NCBI RefSeq assembly: GCF_035987325.1
Contig: NZ_CP108489.1
Location: 124,001 to 188,000, forward strand
Direction of reading: 5' to 3'
Origin: Streptomyces sp. NBC_01244
GTDB taxonomy: Bacteria > Actinomycetota > Actinomycetes > Streptomycetales > Streptomycetaceae
DNA length: 64,000 nucleotides
Within the stretch, counting starts at the first letter, position 1. Each line of letters opens with the position of its first letter. The position numbers and the translations under genes were made by a program. Below are positions 31,486 to 39,998 of the stretch, piece after piece. Under the pieces are notes generated by a model. That model was not told the DNA's origin, ran no database searches, and saw only the letters and a program-made list of their open reading frames with translations.

Positions 31486-32894
31486 TGCGCCTGACCTCGC
31501 TCGGCCACGCCGCCGTCCTCATCGAGACGGGGACGGAGCGGATCCTCTTCGACCCGTGGCTCACCCAACGCCTGGACCGCTTCTGGGAGCACCACCCGCC
31601 GCTGTCGGACGACCTGGTCCGCACGGTGCTCGACGAGGGCGTCGACTACGTGGTCCTCAGCCACCACCACTACGACCACCACCACTTCCCCTCCCTGCTC
31701 CGCCTGACCGACGGCGCCGACGTGGACTTCGACGACAGCCCGCGCCAGAGCTCCGAGGTCACCTGCGTCTACCCCGCGGGCCCCGTGCCGCCGGTGCTGA
31801 CCGCCTCGGGGCTCGGGCACCAGGCGATCTCCTGGACGCTGCGCCGCTTCGGCTTCGAGCGCCTGCGCCCGGTCACGCCGGGCGACACGATCACCACCCC
31901 GGGCGGGACGGTCCTGCGGACGTTCCCCTCGGCCGTGTCGTTCCCCGAGATGAGCGTGCTGGTGCAGACCGCCGACGCCGCCGTCATGCTGTGCGGCGAC
32001 GCGCTCCTGCACGAGGACACCGTCGCGGCCTTCCGGCGCGACGACGCACCGCGCATCGACGCCGTGTTCGTCCCCGCGCACAGCATCTCGCCGCCCGGAG
32101 TGCTCACCGAGCGCCGCCCGCTGACCGACTCCGACGCGGTGCACGCCCGCGCCGTCGCGAACTTCGACCGGTACATCGACTCGATCCCCGCGACCCTGAC
32201 CGTGCCCTCCTCGTTCGGCTGGCGCATCAGCGGCGACGGCGAGCGCGACTACTCCTGGTGCAACAAGACGATGTTCCCCTTCACCCCGGCCCAGGCCCTG
32301 CGCCGCCTGGACGACCTGGGCCGCGACGGCCTGCTGTGGGGCCCCGGCCAGGTGCTGGAGGTCGCGCACGGCAAGGCCGCCCTGGTCGACGGACCGGTCG
32401 CGCCCGGCGCGTACGACTTCGACGAGGTCTACGCCGAGATCACGCTCGACCCGGCCACGCCCGTGCCGCCGTTCGACGCCTCCCTCGACCGGTACGGCCG
32501 CCAGACCCGCGGCGGCGAGGAGATGCTCCGCGACCTGCTGGAGCGGCTCGTGGCGACCGACTACTGGTACCGGGCGCTGGACGACGGCGCCGGACGGCAC
32601 GTCGTCTCGCTGTACGAGGACGACGGCACCGAGACCGCCTTCCTGCTCGACCCGGTCGCGGACCGGGTGACCCGGCTCGGCCCGGGCCCCGCCCGCAGCC
32701 ACGTCACCGGCGCGGAGGGCTGGACCGAGATGGCGGCGAGCACCCTGGAGGCCATGCTCGGCTCCGACCTCCTGATCGGCAGCTCCTACGGCCTGTGGGC
32801 CAGCAACGGCCTGCTGCTCTCCGCGGTCTTCCACCACCCTTCCTTCTACACGCACCACGTGGAGCGCGCGCTCCAGGAGGCGAACGAAGCATGA
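31485..32894 (+). CDS. metallo-beta-lactamase-fold protein (UlaG-like)
   Basis: The 469-residue protein opens LGHAAVLIETGTERILFDPWLT. It carries the metal motif S-HHHYDHHH (residues 59-67), then an Asp in LCGDALL and a further His in FVPAHSI, consistent with a binuclear metal hydrolase or diiron/zinc site of the UlaG / CMP-Neu5Ac-hydroxylase-like branch. About 200 C-terminal residues form an additional domain of unknown role. It is stop-start coupled to its neighbours on both sides. Hydrolysis, or oxygenation at a metal site, of a peptide-bound intermediate is possible; the substrate is unknown. Confidence 0.78.
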   Translation: MRLTSLGHAAVLIETGTERILFDPWLTQRLDRFWEHHPPLSDDLVRTVLDEGVDYVVLSHHHYDHHHFPSLLRLTDGADVDFDDSPRQSSEVTCVYPAGPVPPVLTASGLGHQAISWTLRRFGFERLRPVTPGDTITTPGGTVLRTFPSAVSFPEMSVLVQTADAAVMLCGDALLHEDTVAAFRRDDAPRIDAVFVPAHSISPPGVLTERRPLTDSDAVHARAVANFDRYIDSIPATLTVPSSFGWRISGDGERDYSWCNKTMFPFTPAQALRRLDDLGRDGLLWGPGQVLEVAHGKAALVDGPVAPGAYDFDEVYAEITLDPATPVPPFDASLDRYGRQTRGGEEMLRDLLERLVATDYWYRALDDGAGRHVVSLYEDDGTETAFLLDPVADRVTRLGPGPARSHVTGAEGWTEMAASTLEAMLGSDLLIGSSYGLWASNGLLLSAVFHHPSFYTHHVERALQEANEA

Positions 32895-33895
32895 GCGACA
32901 TGGTCGTGCTCGATCACGAGAGCACCTGCCTGCGAGGCAACCCCCTCGGTGACCCCCACCGGCGCCGCATCGAGGTGCACCTGCCGCCCGGGTACGACGG
33001 CGTCCGGCGGTTCCCGGTCGTGTACTGGCTGCCCGGGTTCGGCGCCCACCCCAGCCTCGCCGGCAAGGCGCTCGCCTTCGGCGCGACCGTCGCCGACCGC
33101 CTGCGCCAGGCGATGACGGACGGCCGCGTGCCGCCCGCACTGCTCGTCGTGCCCGACTGCACGACCGCCTACGGCGGCTCGCAGTACATCGACTCCGCCG
33201 CCTCCGGCCCGTACGGCGACTACCTCGCCGAGGTCGTCGCCGAGATCGACGGGCGGTTCCTGACCCGGCCGCAGCCGGAGTGGCGCGCCATCGGCGGGAA
33301 GTCCAGCGGCGGCTACGGCGCGCTCGTCGCGGGCATGACCTGCGACCTGTTCGGGGCGGTCATCGCTTGCTCGCCCGACGCCGGGTTCGAGCACAGCTAC
33401 CTGCCGCTGCTGCCCGGCACGCTCGACACCATCAGGGCGGCCGGCGGCATGGACGCGCTGCTGGCCCGCCGCGACAACGGCCCGATCGACGCCCCCTTCA
33501 TGGTCGCGATGAGCATCATCGCGATGGGCATGTGCTACGCCGACGACCCCCTGACCACCGCCTCGGACGCGCTGCCCTGCGACCCCGTGACGGGCCTGTT
33601 CCGCGACGAGGTGTGGCAGCGCTGGCTCACCTACGACCCGGTACGGATGCTCCCCGCGTACGCCGACCGGCTCGCCGCACTCGGCGTGCTGCACCTCAGC
33701 GTGGGCCGGCGCGACGAGTACGGCATGCACTGGGGCGCCCGCGCGCTGCACGCGGCCCTCGACACACACCGGGTCCCCCACCTCTACCTGGAGCACGAGG
33801 GCGGCCACCAGGGCATCGAGCACGTCTACACCGAGGCTCTGGCGGAGCTCTGGAAGCTGTGGCGGGAACCGGAGGGCGACGCATGTGCGGCATAG
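32891..33895 (+). CDS. alpha/beta hydrolase, esterase-D / enterochelin-esterase-like
   Basis: This 334-residue esterase has RRIEVHLPPGYDG, FPVVYWLPGFGAHPS (oxyanion loop), the nucleophile elbow GGKSSGGYG (Ser138), and a C-terminal HEGGHQGIEH supplying the His. It resembles the esterase D group that includes siderophore esterases and S-formylglutathione hydrolase. There is no signal peptide. It overlaps the gene before by four bases and the asparagine-synthetase-like gene after by 13. In a scaffold-peptide pathway it could cleave an ester or peptide link to release the product. Confidence 0.82.
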   Translation: MSDMVVLDHESTCLRGNPLGDPHRRRIEVHLPPGYDGVRRFPVVYWLPGFGAHPSLAGKALAFGATVADRLRQAMTDGRVPPALLVVPDCTTAYGGSQYIDSAASGPYGDYLAEVVAEIDGRFLTRPQPEWRAIGGKSSGGYGALVAGMTCDLFGAVIACSPDAGFEHSYLPLLPGTLDTIRAAGGMDALLARRDNGPIDAPFMVAMSIIAMGMCYADDPLTTASDALPCDPVTGLFRDEVWQRWLTYDPVRMLPAYADRLAALGVLHLSVGRRDEYGMHWGARALHAALDTHRVPHLYLEHEGGHQGIEHVYTEALAELWKLWREPEGDACAA

Positions 33896-35724
33896 CGGGC
33901 TTCATCAGCTTCGAAGGACGGCGCGATCCCGACTGGATGGACGCGCTCGGCCGGACCATGACCGGTGCCATGGCGCACCGCGGCGAAGCTGCCTGCGCCC
34001 CCTACGTCTCGCCCTGCGGCACCGTCATGCTGTGCGCGACGCGGCTGGCGGTGCGCGATCGCAGCCACGCCGGCGACCAGCCGATGACCGACCCCACCGG
34101 CCGGATCGTGCTGGTGCACAACGGCGAGGTCTACGGCTCCCGTTCGCCCGCGCCGCCGCTCTGGCCGCGCCGCACCACCTGTGACACCGAGTTCGTGCTC
34201 CAGCAGGTCTGCCGCGAGTCCGATCCCGCCGCCGCGCTGCTGCCGCTGGACGGCATGTTCGCGCTCGCCTGGCACGACACCTGGACCGGACGCGTGGTGC
34301 TGGCCCGCGACCACTTCGGCGTCAAGCCGCTGTTCTACGCCTACACCGACGGCGGCCTGCTGTTCGCCTCGGAGCAGGGGGTGCTGCTCAGCACCGGCCT
34401 CGTCACCCCCGAGGTGGACCGCGAGGAGTTCCTGCTGCGCTCCTGGATCCGGATGGACGCCGCGGACGACCGCACCTGGCTGCGCGGCATCGAAGCCCTG
34501 CCGCCGGCCCAGTACCTCGTCATCGACCGGCCCCGCGCGACCAAACACCGCTACTGGCATCCCGGGGCGGTGGACGACCCCATCGAGCCCGAGGAGATCA
34601 GGGCCGCCTTCGACCGGGCGATCGAGCAGCGGTCCGTGTCCGACGTCCCCCGGGCGGCGGTGCTCAGCGGCGGCGTCGACAGCACGGCGATCGTCGCGGG
34701 CCTGACCGCCCTGGGACTGCCCGTGGACACGTACGTCATGCGCTATCAGGACGGCATCGGCGGCTCGGGCGACGACGTCACCTACGCCACCGAGGTCGCA
34801 GGGCACCTGGGCGTACCGCTGACCGTCATCGACCTCGACCGCAACGCCGCCGCCGACCTGCTGCCGGTCCTGCCCACCCGGTTGATGCGGCCGCTGCTGC
34901 ACGGCGCCGAGCTGGCGATGCACCACCTCTACCAGGCCATCGCCGCCGACGGGAAGGTCGTCGTCTACTCCGGACACGGGGCCGACGAGTTCTGGGGGTA
35001 CCAGGCCGGCCGGTACTTCCCCATCGTCGACCCCTACGCCCCCACGTTCATCCACGGGCGCCACTACCTGACGCACAGCCTCCACGCCGACGAACGCCCG
35101 GTCTGGTCCCGGCTCGTCGGGTGGATGGCGCACGAGCTCGACGTCGACATGAAGACGGTGACCGACATGGTGTGGGAACGCACCATGGCCGAGTACCGGG
35201 CGCTCAAGACGGCGTCGCCGCTCAAACGCGGCAGGCACCACCTGATGCGGCGCTTCCTGGTCTACGTGAACGACATGGTGGACGCCACCTCCTCGACCTT
35301 CACCCTGGAGGACCGGCCCGTCTTCCAGGACGTCACCCTCGCCGAGCTGGCCTTCCGCTGCCCCGAGCACCTGAAGGACACCAACAAGCCCGGCACCCAC
35401 AAGGGGCTGCTGAAGGCGGCGCTCGCCGACCTGCTGCCCGAATCGGTGCAGCTCCGCCGCAAGCAGGGCTTCCCGACCCCCACCGACCCCGAATACGTCC
35501 GCCGGCTGACCGACCTGGCCGACGGGCTCGGCACCCCCTTCGGGCTGCCGAAGGTGCCGGCCGAGCTCCGCGCCGAGCTGGGCGTCGGCGAATGGATGTT
35601 CCTTGCCTCAAGCTCCGCCTGGCTCGACCACCTCGCGGGGCTCCGAACCGACCCGAGGAGTCACGGTGAGCAGTCTCGTCCCCCACTGGCGCTGGCACAC
35701 CCTGGACAGCGCGGCCGATCTTGA
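33883..35724 (+). CDS. asparagine synthetase-like glutamine-dependent amidotransferase
   Basis: The 613-residue protein starts MCGIAGF, so the glutaminase nucleophile Cys2 is intact. RDHFGVKPLFY ends the N-terminal domain, and the synthetase domain carries the PP-loop SGGVDST and VVYSGHGADEFWGYQ. Family members make asparagine, cyclise lasso peptides, form beta-lactams or amidate RiPP C-termini. Intact glutaminase argues for amide formation with glutamine-derived ammonia rather than a lasso cyclase, where this Cys is usually lost. It could amidate an acidic side chain or the C-terminus of the 19-residue peptide. The 3' end overlaps the next gene by 59 bases. Confidence 0.85.
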   Translation: MCGIAGFISFEGRRDPDWMDALGRTMTGAMAHRGEAACAPYVSPCGTVMLCATRLAVRDRSHAGDQPMTDPTGRIVLVHNGEVYGSRSPAPPLWPRRTTCDTEFVLQQVCRESDPAAALLPLDGMFALAWHDTWTGRVVLARDHFGVKPLFYAYTDGGLLFASEQGVLLSTGLVTPEVDREEFLLRSWIRMDAADDRTWLRGIEALPPAQYLVIDRPRATKHRYWHPGAVDDPIEPEEIRAAFDRAIEQRSVSDVPRAAVLSGGVDSTAIVAGLTALGLPVDTYVMRYQDGIGGSGDDVTYATEVAGHLGVPLTVIDLDRNAAADLLPVLPTRLMRPLLHGAELAMHHLYQAIAADGKVVVYSGHGADEFWGYQAGRYFPIVDPYAPTFIHGRHYLTHSLHADERPVWSRLVGWMAHELDVDMKTVTDMVWERTMAEYRALKTASPLKRGRHHLMRRFLVYVNDMVDATSSTFTLEDRPVFQDVTLAELAFRCPEHLKDTNKPGTHKGLLKAALADLLPESVQLRRKQGFPTPTDPEYVRRLTDLADGLGTPFGLPKVPAELRAELGVGEWMFLASSSAWLDHLAGLRTDPRSHGEQSRPPLALAHPGQRGRS

Positions 35725-36763
35725 CCCGGTGCCGCCGGTGATCACGGAGGAGCTCGCCCAGGACTGGTGCAACTTCGTCGTGTGGCGGCCGTCCGAACTC
35801 CCCGAGGGCTGCGACACCGTCACCGGCACGATCCGGCGCGAGGCGCCCCCCGGACGCGTCGAAGCCGAGGGCCGCAGCCCGTGGACCGACGCCAACCCGT
35901 CCGGCTACCGCACCGAGGTCTCCGGCGGCGGGCGGCGGCTGCGGCTCAAGCAGTTCCTGTACGACTGGGCCTTCCCCGCCGCGGACCACCCGTGCCTGTG
36001 GGGCAGCGCGACCCGGCCGTACGAGATCGGCGAGGGCAGGGTCGTCTGGCTCGGCACCGACTACCTGGGCCACCAGGCCGCCAGCGCCCGAATGGCGCGC
36101 ACCACGGTCGAACTCTCGGTACTGGAGGGAGAGTTCACCGAAGACGAGCTCGTCGAGTTCTTCGCCGCGCTGCGCCCGGCCCTGCCGGAGGCGGCGGCGA
36201 GGGTGCTGGCCACCCCGTTCGCCGAACTGAGCTACTGGGCCCGGCGGCCGGCCGAGATGGTGTCGGTGCCCACCGGCGTCTTCTCCTTCCACCGGCGCGG
36301 GCGGGAGCACGAGGGCGAATGGGTCGCGTCCGGGGAGCTCACCGCCTTCCTCACCGGGCAGGGGGTGCCGGTGTCGGCCGGCGAGTACCACGCCGACAGC
36401 GCCGCCACGTTCGGCGACGGCGCCGCCGTCCGCGAGCTGGACGTCGTCTACGCCTCGGCGTCCGGCGGTGAGCTGCGCCTGACGGCGCAGCGCACCGGAG
36501 GCGGGCGCCTGGTGTTCCCGCCGGAACGGGAAAAGCACCCCGCCACCGACGAGCTCCTGGACCTCGACGGCCGCCCGCTGCACCTGGGCTATCCGAACGC
36601 CGAGTTCGGAGCCTGCGACGCCTGGTGGCAGCACCCCGACGGGTACGAGCTCAGGCTGCTGGGCAGCTCGGGCACGGGCCTGGGGCGGGACGCCTTCCTC
36701 GGCCTGGTCACCGAGATCGACGCCGGACTGCGGCTGGGCGGCCGTGCCGGGGCGCTGGGATGA
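35666..36763 (+). CDS. protein of unknown function (365 aa) in the peptide operon
   Basis: The GTG start is fixed by GAGGAGTCACG, inside the last codons of the asparagine-synthetase-like gene. The product is soluble and Trp-rich, with an N-terminal part (WRWHTL, DWCNFVVW, YDWAFPAADHPCLWG) and a C-terminal half ending DAWWQHPDGYELRLLGSSGTG. No signal peptide, membrane segment or nucleotide-binding motif is seen. I do not recognise the family. Four-base overlap with the aldehyde dehydrogenase gene shows it is translated as part of the operon. A peptide-binding or carrier role is a guess. Confidence 0.8.
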   Translation: MSSLVPHWRWHTLDSAADLDPVPPVITEELAQDWCNFVVWRPSELPEGCDTVTGTIRREAPPGRVEAEGRSPWTDANPSGYRTEVSGGGRRLRLKQFLYDWAFPAADHPCLWGSATRPYEIGEGRVVWLGTDYLGHQAASARMARTTVELSVLEGEFTEDELVEFFAALRPALPEAAARVLATPFAELSYWARRPAEMVSVPTGVFSFHRRGREHEGEWVASGELTAFLTGQGVPVSAGEYHADSAATFGDGAAVRELDVVYASASGGELRLTAQRTGGGRLVFPPEREKHPATDELLDLDGRPLHLGYPNAEFGACDAWWQHPDGYELRLLGSSGTGLGRDAFLGLVTEIDAGLRLGGRAGALG

Positions 36764-38163
36764 CCGAGGCGGGACGCGCGATCCTCGACCCCGCCACCGG
36801 GCGGGCGTTCGCCCACGTACCGGACACCTCCGGGCCCGGCGTCGGCGACGCCGTGGCCCGGGCGGCGTCGGCATTCCACGAGGGCTGGGCCGACACCTCC
36901 CCGGCCCACCGCTCCGGCCTCCTGCGCGAGCTCGCCGGCCTGCTGCGTGACGACCGTGACGCCCTCGCGGCCCTGGAACAGCGCAACGCGGGCAAGCCCC
37001 TGGCACGCGCCGTCGGAGAGGTCGGATTCGCCGCCCAGGTGGTCGACTGGTTCGCGGCGGCGGCCCGGTACCCGGTGGGCGAGACCCACCCGGCCGGCCC
37101 CGGCATGCGCACGTACACCGACCGCGTGCCGGTCGGGGTGTGCGTGGCCATCGCCCCGAACAACTATCCCCTCCTGCTGGCCGTCTGGAAGATCGCCGCG
37201 GCGCTCGCGTACGGCAACACCATCATCGTCAAGCCGGCGCCCGAGACACCGCTGTCCACCCGCCGACTGGTCGAGCGCGCCGCCGAGGTGCTCCCCGAAG
37301 GCGTGCTCACCGCCGTCCACGGCGGCGCCGACACCGGCCGGCTGCTGTGCGACCACCCGGACGTCGGGATGGTCTCCTTCACCGGCTCGACGGCGGCCGG
37401 ACGCGAGGTCGCACGACGCTGCGCGGAGGGCCTCAAGCCCGCCGCGCTGGAGCTCGGCGGCAAGAGCCCCGTCGTCGTCTTCCGCGACGCCGACCTCGAC
37501 GCGGCCGCCCGCGCGGTCGTCACGGGCTTCACCGGCAACACCGGCCAGGTGTGCGTGGCCGGGACGCGCCTGATCGTCGACCGGGCCGTCCACACCGAAT
37601 TCGTCGGCCGCGTGGCCGAACTGGCCGCCGACCTGCGCGTCGGCCTGCCCGACGACCCCGCCACCGACCTCGGCCCGCTCATCAGCCGGGCGGCCGTCGA
37701 CCGCGCGGCCGAAGTGGTCGACGAGGCGGAGATCCGGGGAGCGAAGGTCATCGTGCCGCCCGGCCGCGCCGGGATCCGCCACGAACTCGGCGGCGGCTTC
37801 TTCGTCAACCCGGTCATCCTGGACGGTCCGCCGTCCGACAGCCGCGCCTGGCGCGAGGAGATCTTCGCCCCCGTGCTGTCCGTGGCGGCGTTCGACACCG
37901 ACGCCGAGGCGCTGTCCCTCGCCCACGACACGGCGTACGGCCTGTCGGCATCCGTGTGGACCTCCGACGCCCACCGCGTCGAGCGCTTCAGCCGGGCCCT
38001 GCGCGCCGGCATGGTGTGGGTCAACACCTGGGGCGACACCGAGGAGACGGTCAGCGTCGGGGGTCTCGGCCAGTCCGGATACGGCCGTGAGCTGGGCATC
38101 CACGCGGTCGAGGGCTACACCAGGCCCCGCGCCGTCTGGGTGGCCCACCGGGCTCAGGGGTAG
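36760..38163 (+). CDS. aldehyde dehydrogenase
   Basis: The 467-residue NAD(P)-dependent dehydrogenase has GVCVAIAPNNYPLLLAVWKIAAAL, the cofactor motif FTGSTAAG, the base Glu in ALELGGKSP, and the catalytic Cys265 in GNTGQVCVAGTRL. It ends with the usual GLGQSGYGRELG. It should oxidise an aldehyde to an acid. In this operon that aldehyde could come from the threonine-aldolase-like enzyme or from a peptide Cys converted to formylglycine. It is coupled upstream by ATGA. Confidence 0.9.
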   Translation: MTEAGRAILDPATGRAFAHVPDTSGPGVGDAVARAASAFHEGWADTSPAHRSGLLRELAGLLRDDRDALAALEQRNAGKPLARAVGEVGFAAQVVDWFAAAARYPVGETHPAGPGMRTYTDRVPVGVCVAIAPNNYPLLLAVWKIAAALAYGNTIIVKPAPETPLSTRRLVERAAEVLPEGVLTAVHGGADTGRLLCDHPDVGMVSFTGSTAAGREVARRCAEGLKPAALELGGKSPVVVFRDADLDAAARAVVTGFTGNTGQVCVAGTRLIVDRAVHTEFVGRVAELAADLRVGLPDDPATDLGPLISRAAVDRAAEVVDEAEIRGAKVIVPPGRAGIRHELGGGFFVNPVILDGPPSDSRAWREEIFAPVLSVAAFDTDAEALSLAHDTAYGLSASVWTSDAHRVERFSRALRAGMVWVNTWGDTEETVSVGGLGQSGYGRELGIHAVEGYTRPRAVWVAHRAQG

Positions 38164-38169
38164 GCCACG

Positions 38170-39321
38170 ATGGCCCGGACCGACTTCCCCCAGACCGACT
38201 TCCCCCGGCTCGGTTTCCCCCGGCTCGATTTCCGCAGCGACACCCGCACCGTGCCGGACGCGCGGATGCGCGCGGCGATGAACGCGGCCGAGGTCGGGGA
38301 CGACGTGTACGGGGACGACCCCACGGCCCTGCTCCTCGAAGCCCGGGTGGCCGAGCTGCTCGGCACCGAGGCCGCGCTGCTCACGCCCACCAGCACCATG
38401 GCGAACCTGCTCGCCCCGCTCGCCGCGGCCGGCCCCCCGGGACCGCGCGCGCCGCGGCTGGTCGTCGGCGAGGACACCCACATGTCCTTCCTCGAAGCGG
38501 ACGGGCTGCGCCGCTTCGCCGGGGTCGAGCTGCTGGCGGTGGCGCAGCGCCCCGACGGCCTGCCCGACCTCGACGCCGTGGACGCGGCTCTCGCCACCGG
38601 AGGCGGCCGGCCCACCGTGGTCTGCCTCGAGAACACGAGCATGATGCGCTCAGGCAATGCCCTCGACGCCGAGGCGACCCGCGCCCTGGCCTCCCTGGCC
38701 CACCGGTACGGCGCCCACGTCCATCTCGACGGCGCCCGGCTCGCGAACGCGGCCGTGGCCCTCGGGGTCCGCCCCGCCGAGCTGGCGGAGCCCGCGGACA
38801 GCATCGCCTTCTCGGTCTCCAAAGGGCTCGGCGCGCCGGTCGGCGGGCTGCTGTGCGGGACCCGCGCGTACGTCGCACGCGCCCGCGAACTGAGGACCGC
38901 GCTGGGCGGCTCCCTGCACCAGGCGGGCGTCGTGGCGGCGCCCGCCCTCGTCGCGCTGGAGCGGCTGCCCGACCTGGCAGCCGACCACGCCACGGCCGCC
39001 GCGCTCGCCGCCGGCTTCGAGACGGTGCCCGGCGTCGAGCTGATGTACCCGCCGCGGCCGACCAACATGGTCATGGCACGCCTTGCCGGGCTGACCCCGG
39101 AGCAGTGCGCCGCACGCCTCGCCGGCCACGGGGTGCGTGTCCTGCCCCTGCCCAACGGGTTCGTGCGCTTCGCCGTACACCGGGCACACGACATGATCGG
39201 TGTGCGTGCGGCCGTCGCGGCGCTGGCGGCCGTCGCGGCCACCGCGCCGGTGGCCCGTACGACGACCGGAGGAGACCTCGTCGGACGGGGACTCTCCACG
39301 ACATGGACGGAGGAAGCATGA
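38170..39321 (+). CDS. threonine aldolase-family PLP enzyme
   Basis: This 383-residue fold-type I PLP enzyme has DFRSDTRTVP, DDVYGDDPTALLLEARVAELLG, TVVCLENTSMM, HLDGARLANA and the PLP lysine in FSVSKGLGAPVGG, as in low-specificity L-threonine/beta-hydroxy-amino-acid aldolases. It cleaves or forms the C-alpha/C-beta bond of beta-hydroxy amino acids. The first 20 residues contain imperfect TDFP/LGFP repeats. With a PhyH dioxygenase and an aldehyde dehydrogenase nearby, a route through a beta-hydroxylated amino acid is plausible. Six bases separate it from the dehydrogenase gene. Confidence 0.9.
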   Translation: MARTDFPQTDFPRLGFPRLDFRSDTRTVPDARMRAAMNAAEVGDDVYGDDPTALLLEARVAELLGTEAALLTPTSTMANLLAPLAAAGPPGPRAPRLVVGEDTHMSFLEADGLRRFAGVELLAVAQRPDGLPDLDAVDAALATGGGRPTVVCLENTSMMRSGNALDAEATRALASLAHRYGAHVHLDGARLANAAVALGVRPAELAEPADSIAFSVSKGLGAPVGGLLCGTRAYVARARELRTALGGSLHQAGVVAAPALVALERLPDLAADHATAAALAAGFETVPGVELMYPPRPTNMVMARLAGLTPEQCAARLAGHGVRVLPLPNGFVRFAVHRAHDMIGVRAAVAALAAVAATAPVARTTTGGDLVGRGLSTTWTEEA

Positions 39322-39770
39322 CTGCTGTGCCACCGCGTGGGCTCGAAGAGCGGCTGGGAGACACTCGCAAGCGACTGGAGAACGAGGTCGATCTCTGGGT
39401 CGCTTCGGCGGGTGGCCCGGGGGGTGCCTATCTCATTCCCCTCTCGTTCCTCTGGGACGGGACGGCCTTCCTCGTCTCGACTCCGCGCGGTTCCGTCACC
39501 GGTCGCAACCTGCTGGCGGACGGCCGGGTGCGCGTCGGCCTCGGACTGACGCGCGACGTCGTGATCGTCGACGGCGACGCGGAGCCGGCGGACGTCGCCG
39601 AACTCGGCGAGACGGCCGACGACTTCGCGGCCAAGACCGGGTTCGACCCGCGCGAACTCGACCAGCCCTACCAGTACTTCCGCATCCGGCCCCGGCGCAT
39701 CCAGGCCTGGCGGGAGGCCAACGAGCTGTCCGGACGCACGCTGATGAGCGACGGCGTCTGGCTCGGCTGA
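39318..39770 (+). CDS. pyridoxamine 5'-phosphate oxidase-like split-barrel flavoprotein
   Basis: The 150-residue protein has the FMN/F420-binding split-barrel pattern (VDLWVASAGGPGGAYLIPLSFLWDGTAFLVSTPRGSVTGRNLLADGRV), then PYQYFRIRPRRIQAWRE. It lacks the length of PdxH. Such proteins act as small oxidases, F420-dependent reductases or flavin carriers. It overlaps the aldolase gene by four bases and is the last gene of the operon begun by the 19-residue peptide. Confidence 0.82.
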   Translation: MTAVPPRGLEERLGDTRKRLENEVDLWVASAGGPGGAYLIPLSFLWDGTAFLVSTPRGSVTGRNLLADGRVRVGLGLTRDVVIVDGDAEPADVAELGETADDFAAKTGFDPRELDQPYQYFRIRPRRIQAWREANELSGRTLMSDGVWLG

Positions 39771-39785
39771 GCACCCGGGAGGACA

Positions 39786-39829
39786 CCGGAGGTGCCCCGG
39801 AGGCACTCCGGAGGCGCCCCGGAGGGACC
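39786..39829. repeat. four 11-bp tandem repeats (CCGGAGG + 4)
   Basis: CCGGAGG occurs at 39786, 39797, 39808 and 39819, an exact 11-base period, with variable 4-base spacers. The period matches one helical turn and the heptamer-plus-four pattern of SARP operators, but no -10 follows at the right distance, so a simple minisatellite is the alternative. Confidence 0.6.
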
Positions 39830-39850
39830 CCCTTCCCCGAGGCGGCGGTC

Positions 39851-39885
39851 GGCCGGTCACCCGCGCGGTTCGCGCGTGACCGGCC
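39851..39885. terminator. terminator of the peptide operon
   Basis: GGCCGGTCAC and GTGACCGGCC, with inner GCGCG/CGCGC, make a 15-bp stem with a two-base bulge and a 3-base loop, 80 bases after the last operon gene and 114 bases before the next. Confidence 0.7.
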
Positions 39886-39998
39886 GGCGGCGTGTCGGAG
39901 TCCGGTGGCGTGCCGGAGTCCAGTCGTTCTTGACCAGGGTTGCGGACGGCTTTGTCAGGCTGTGCGGGAAAAGCCATCTGAATTCTGGAAGGGCGAAC

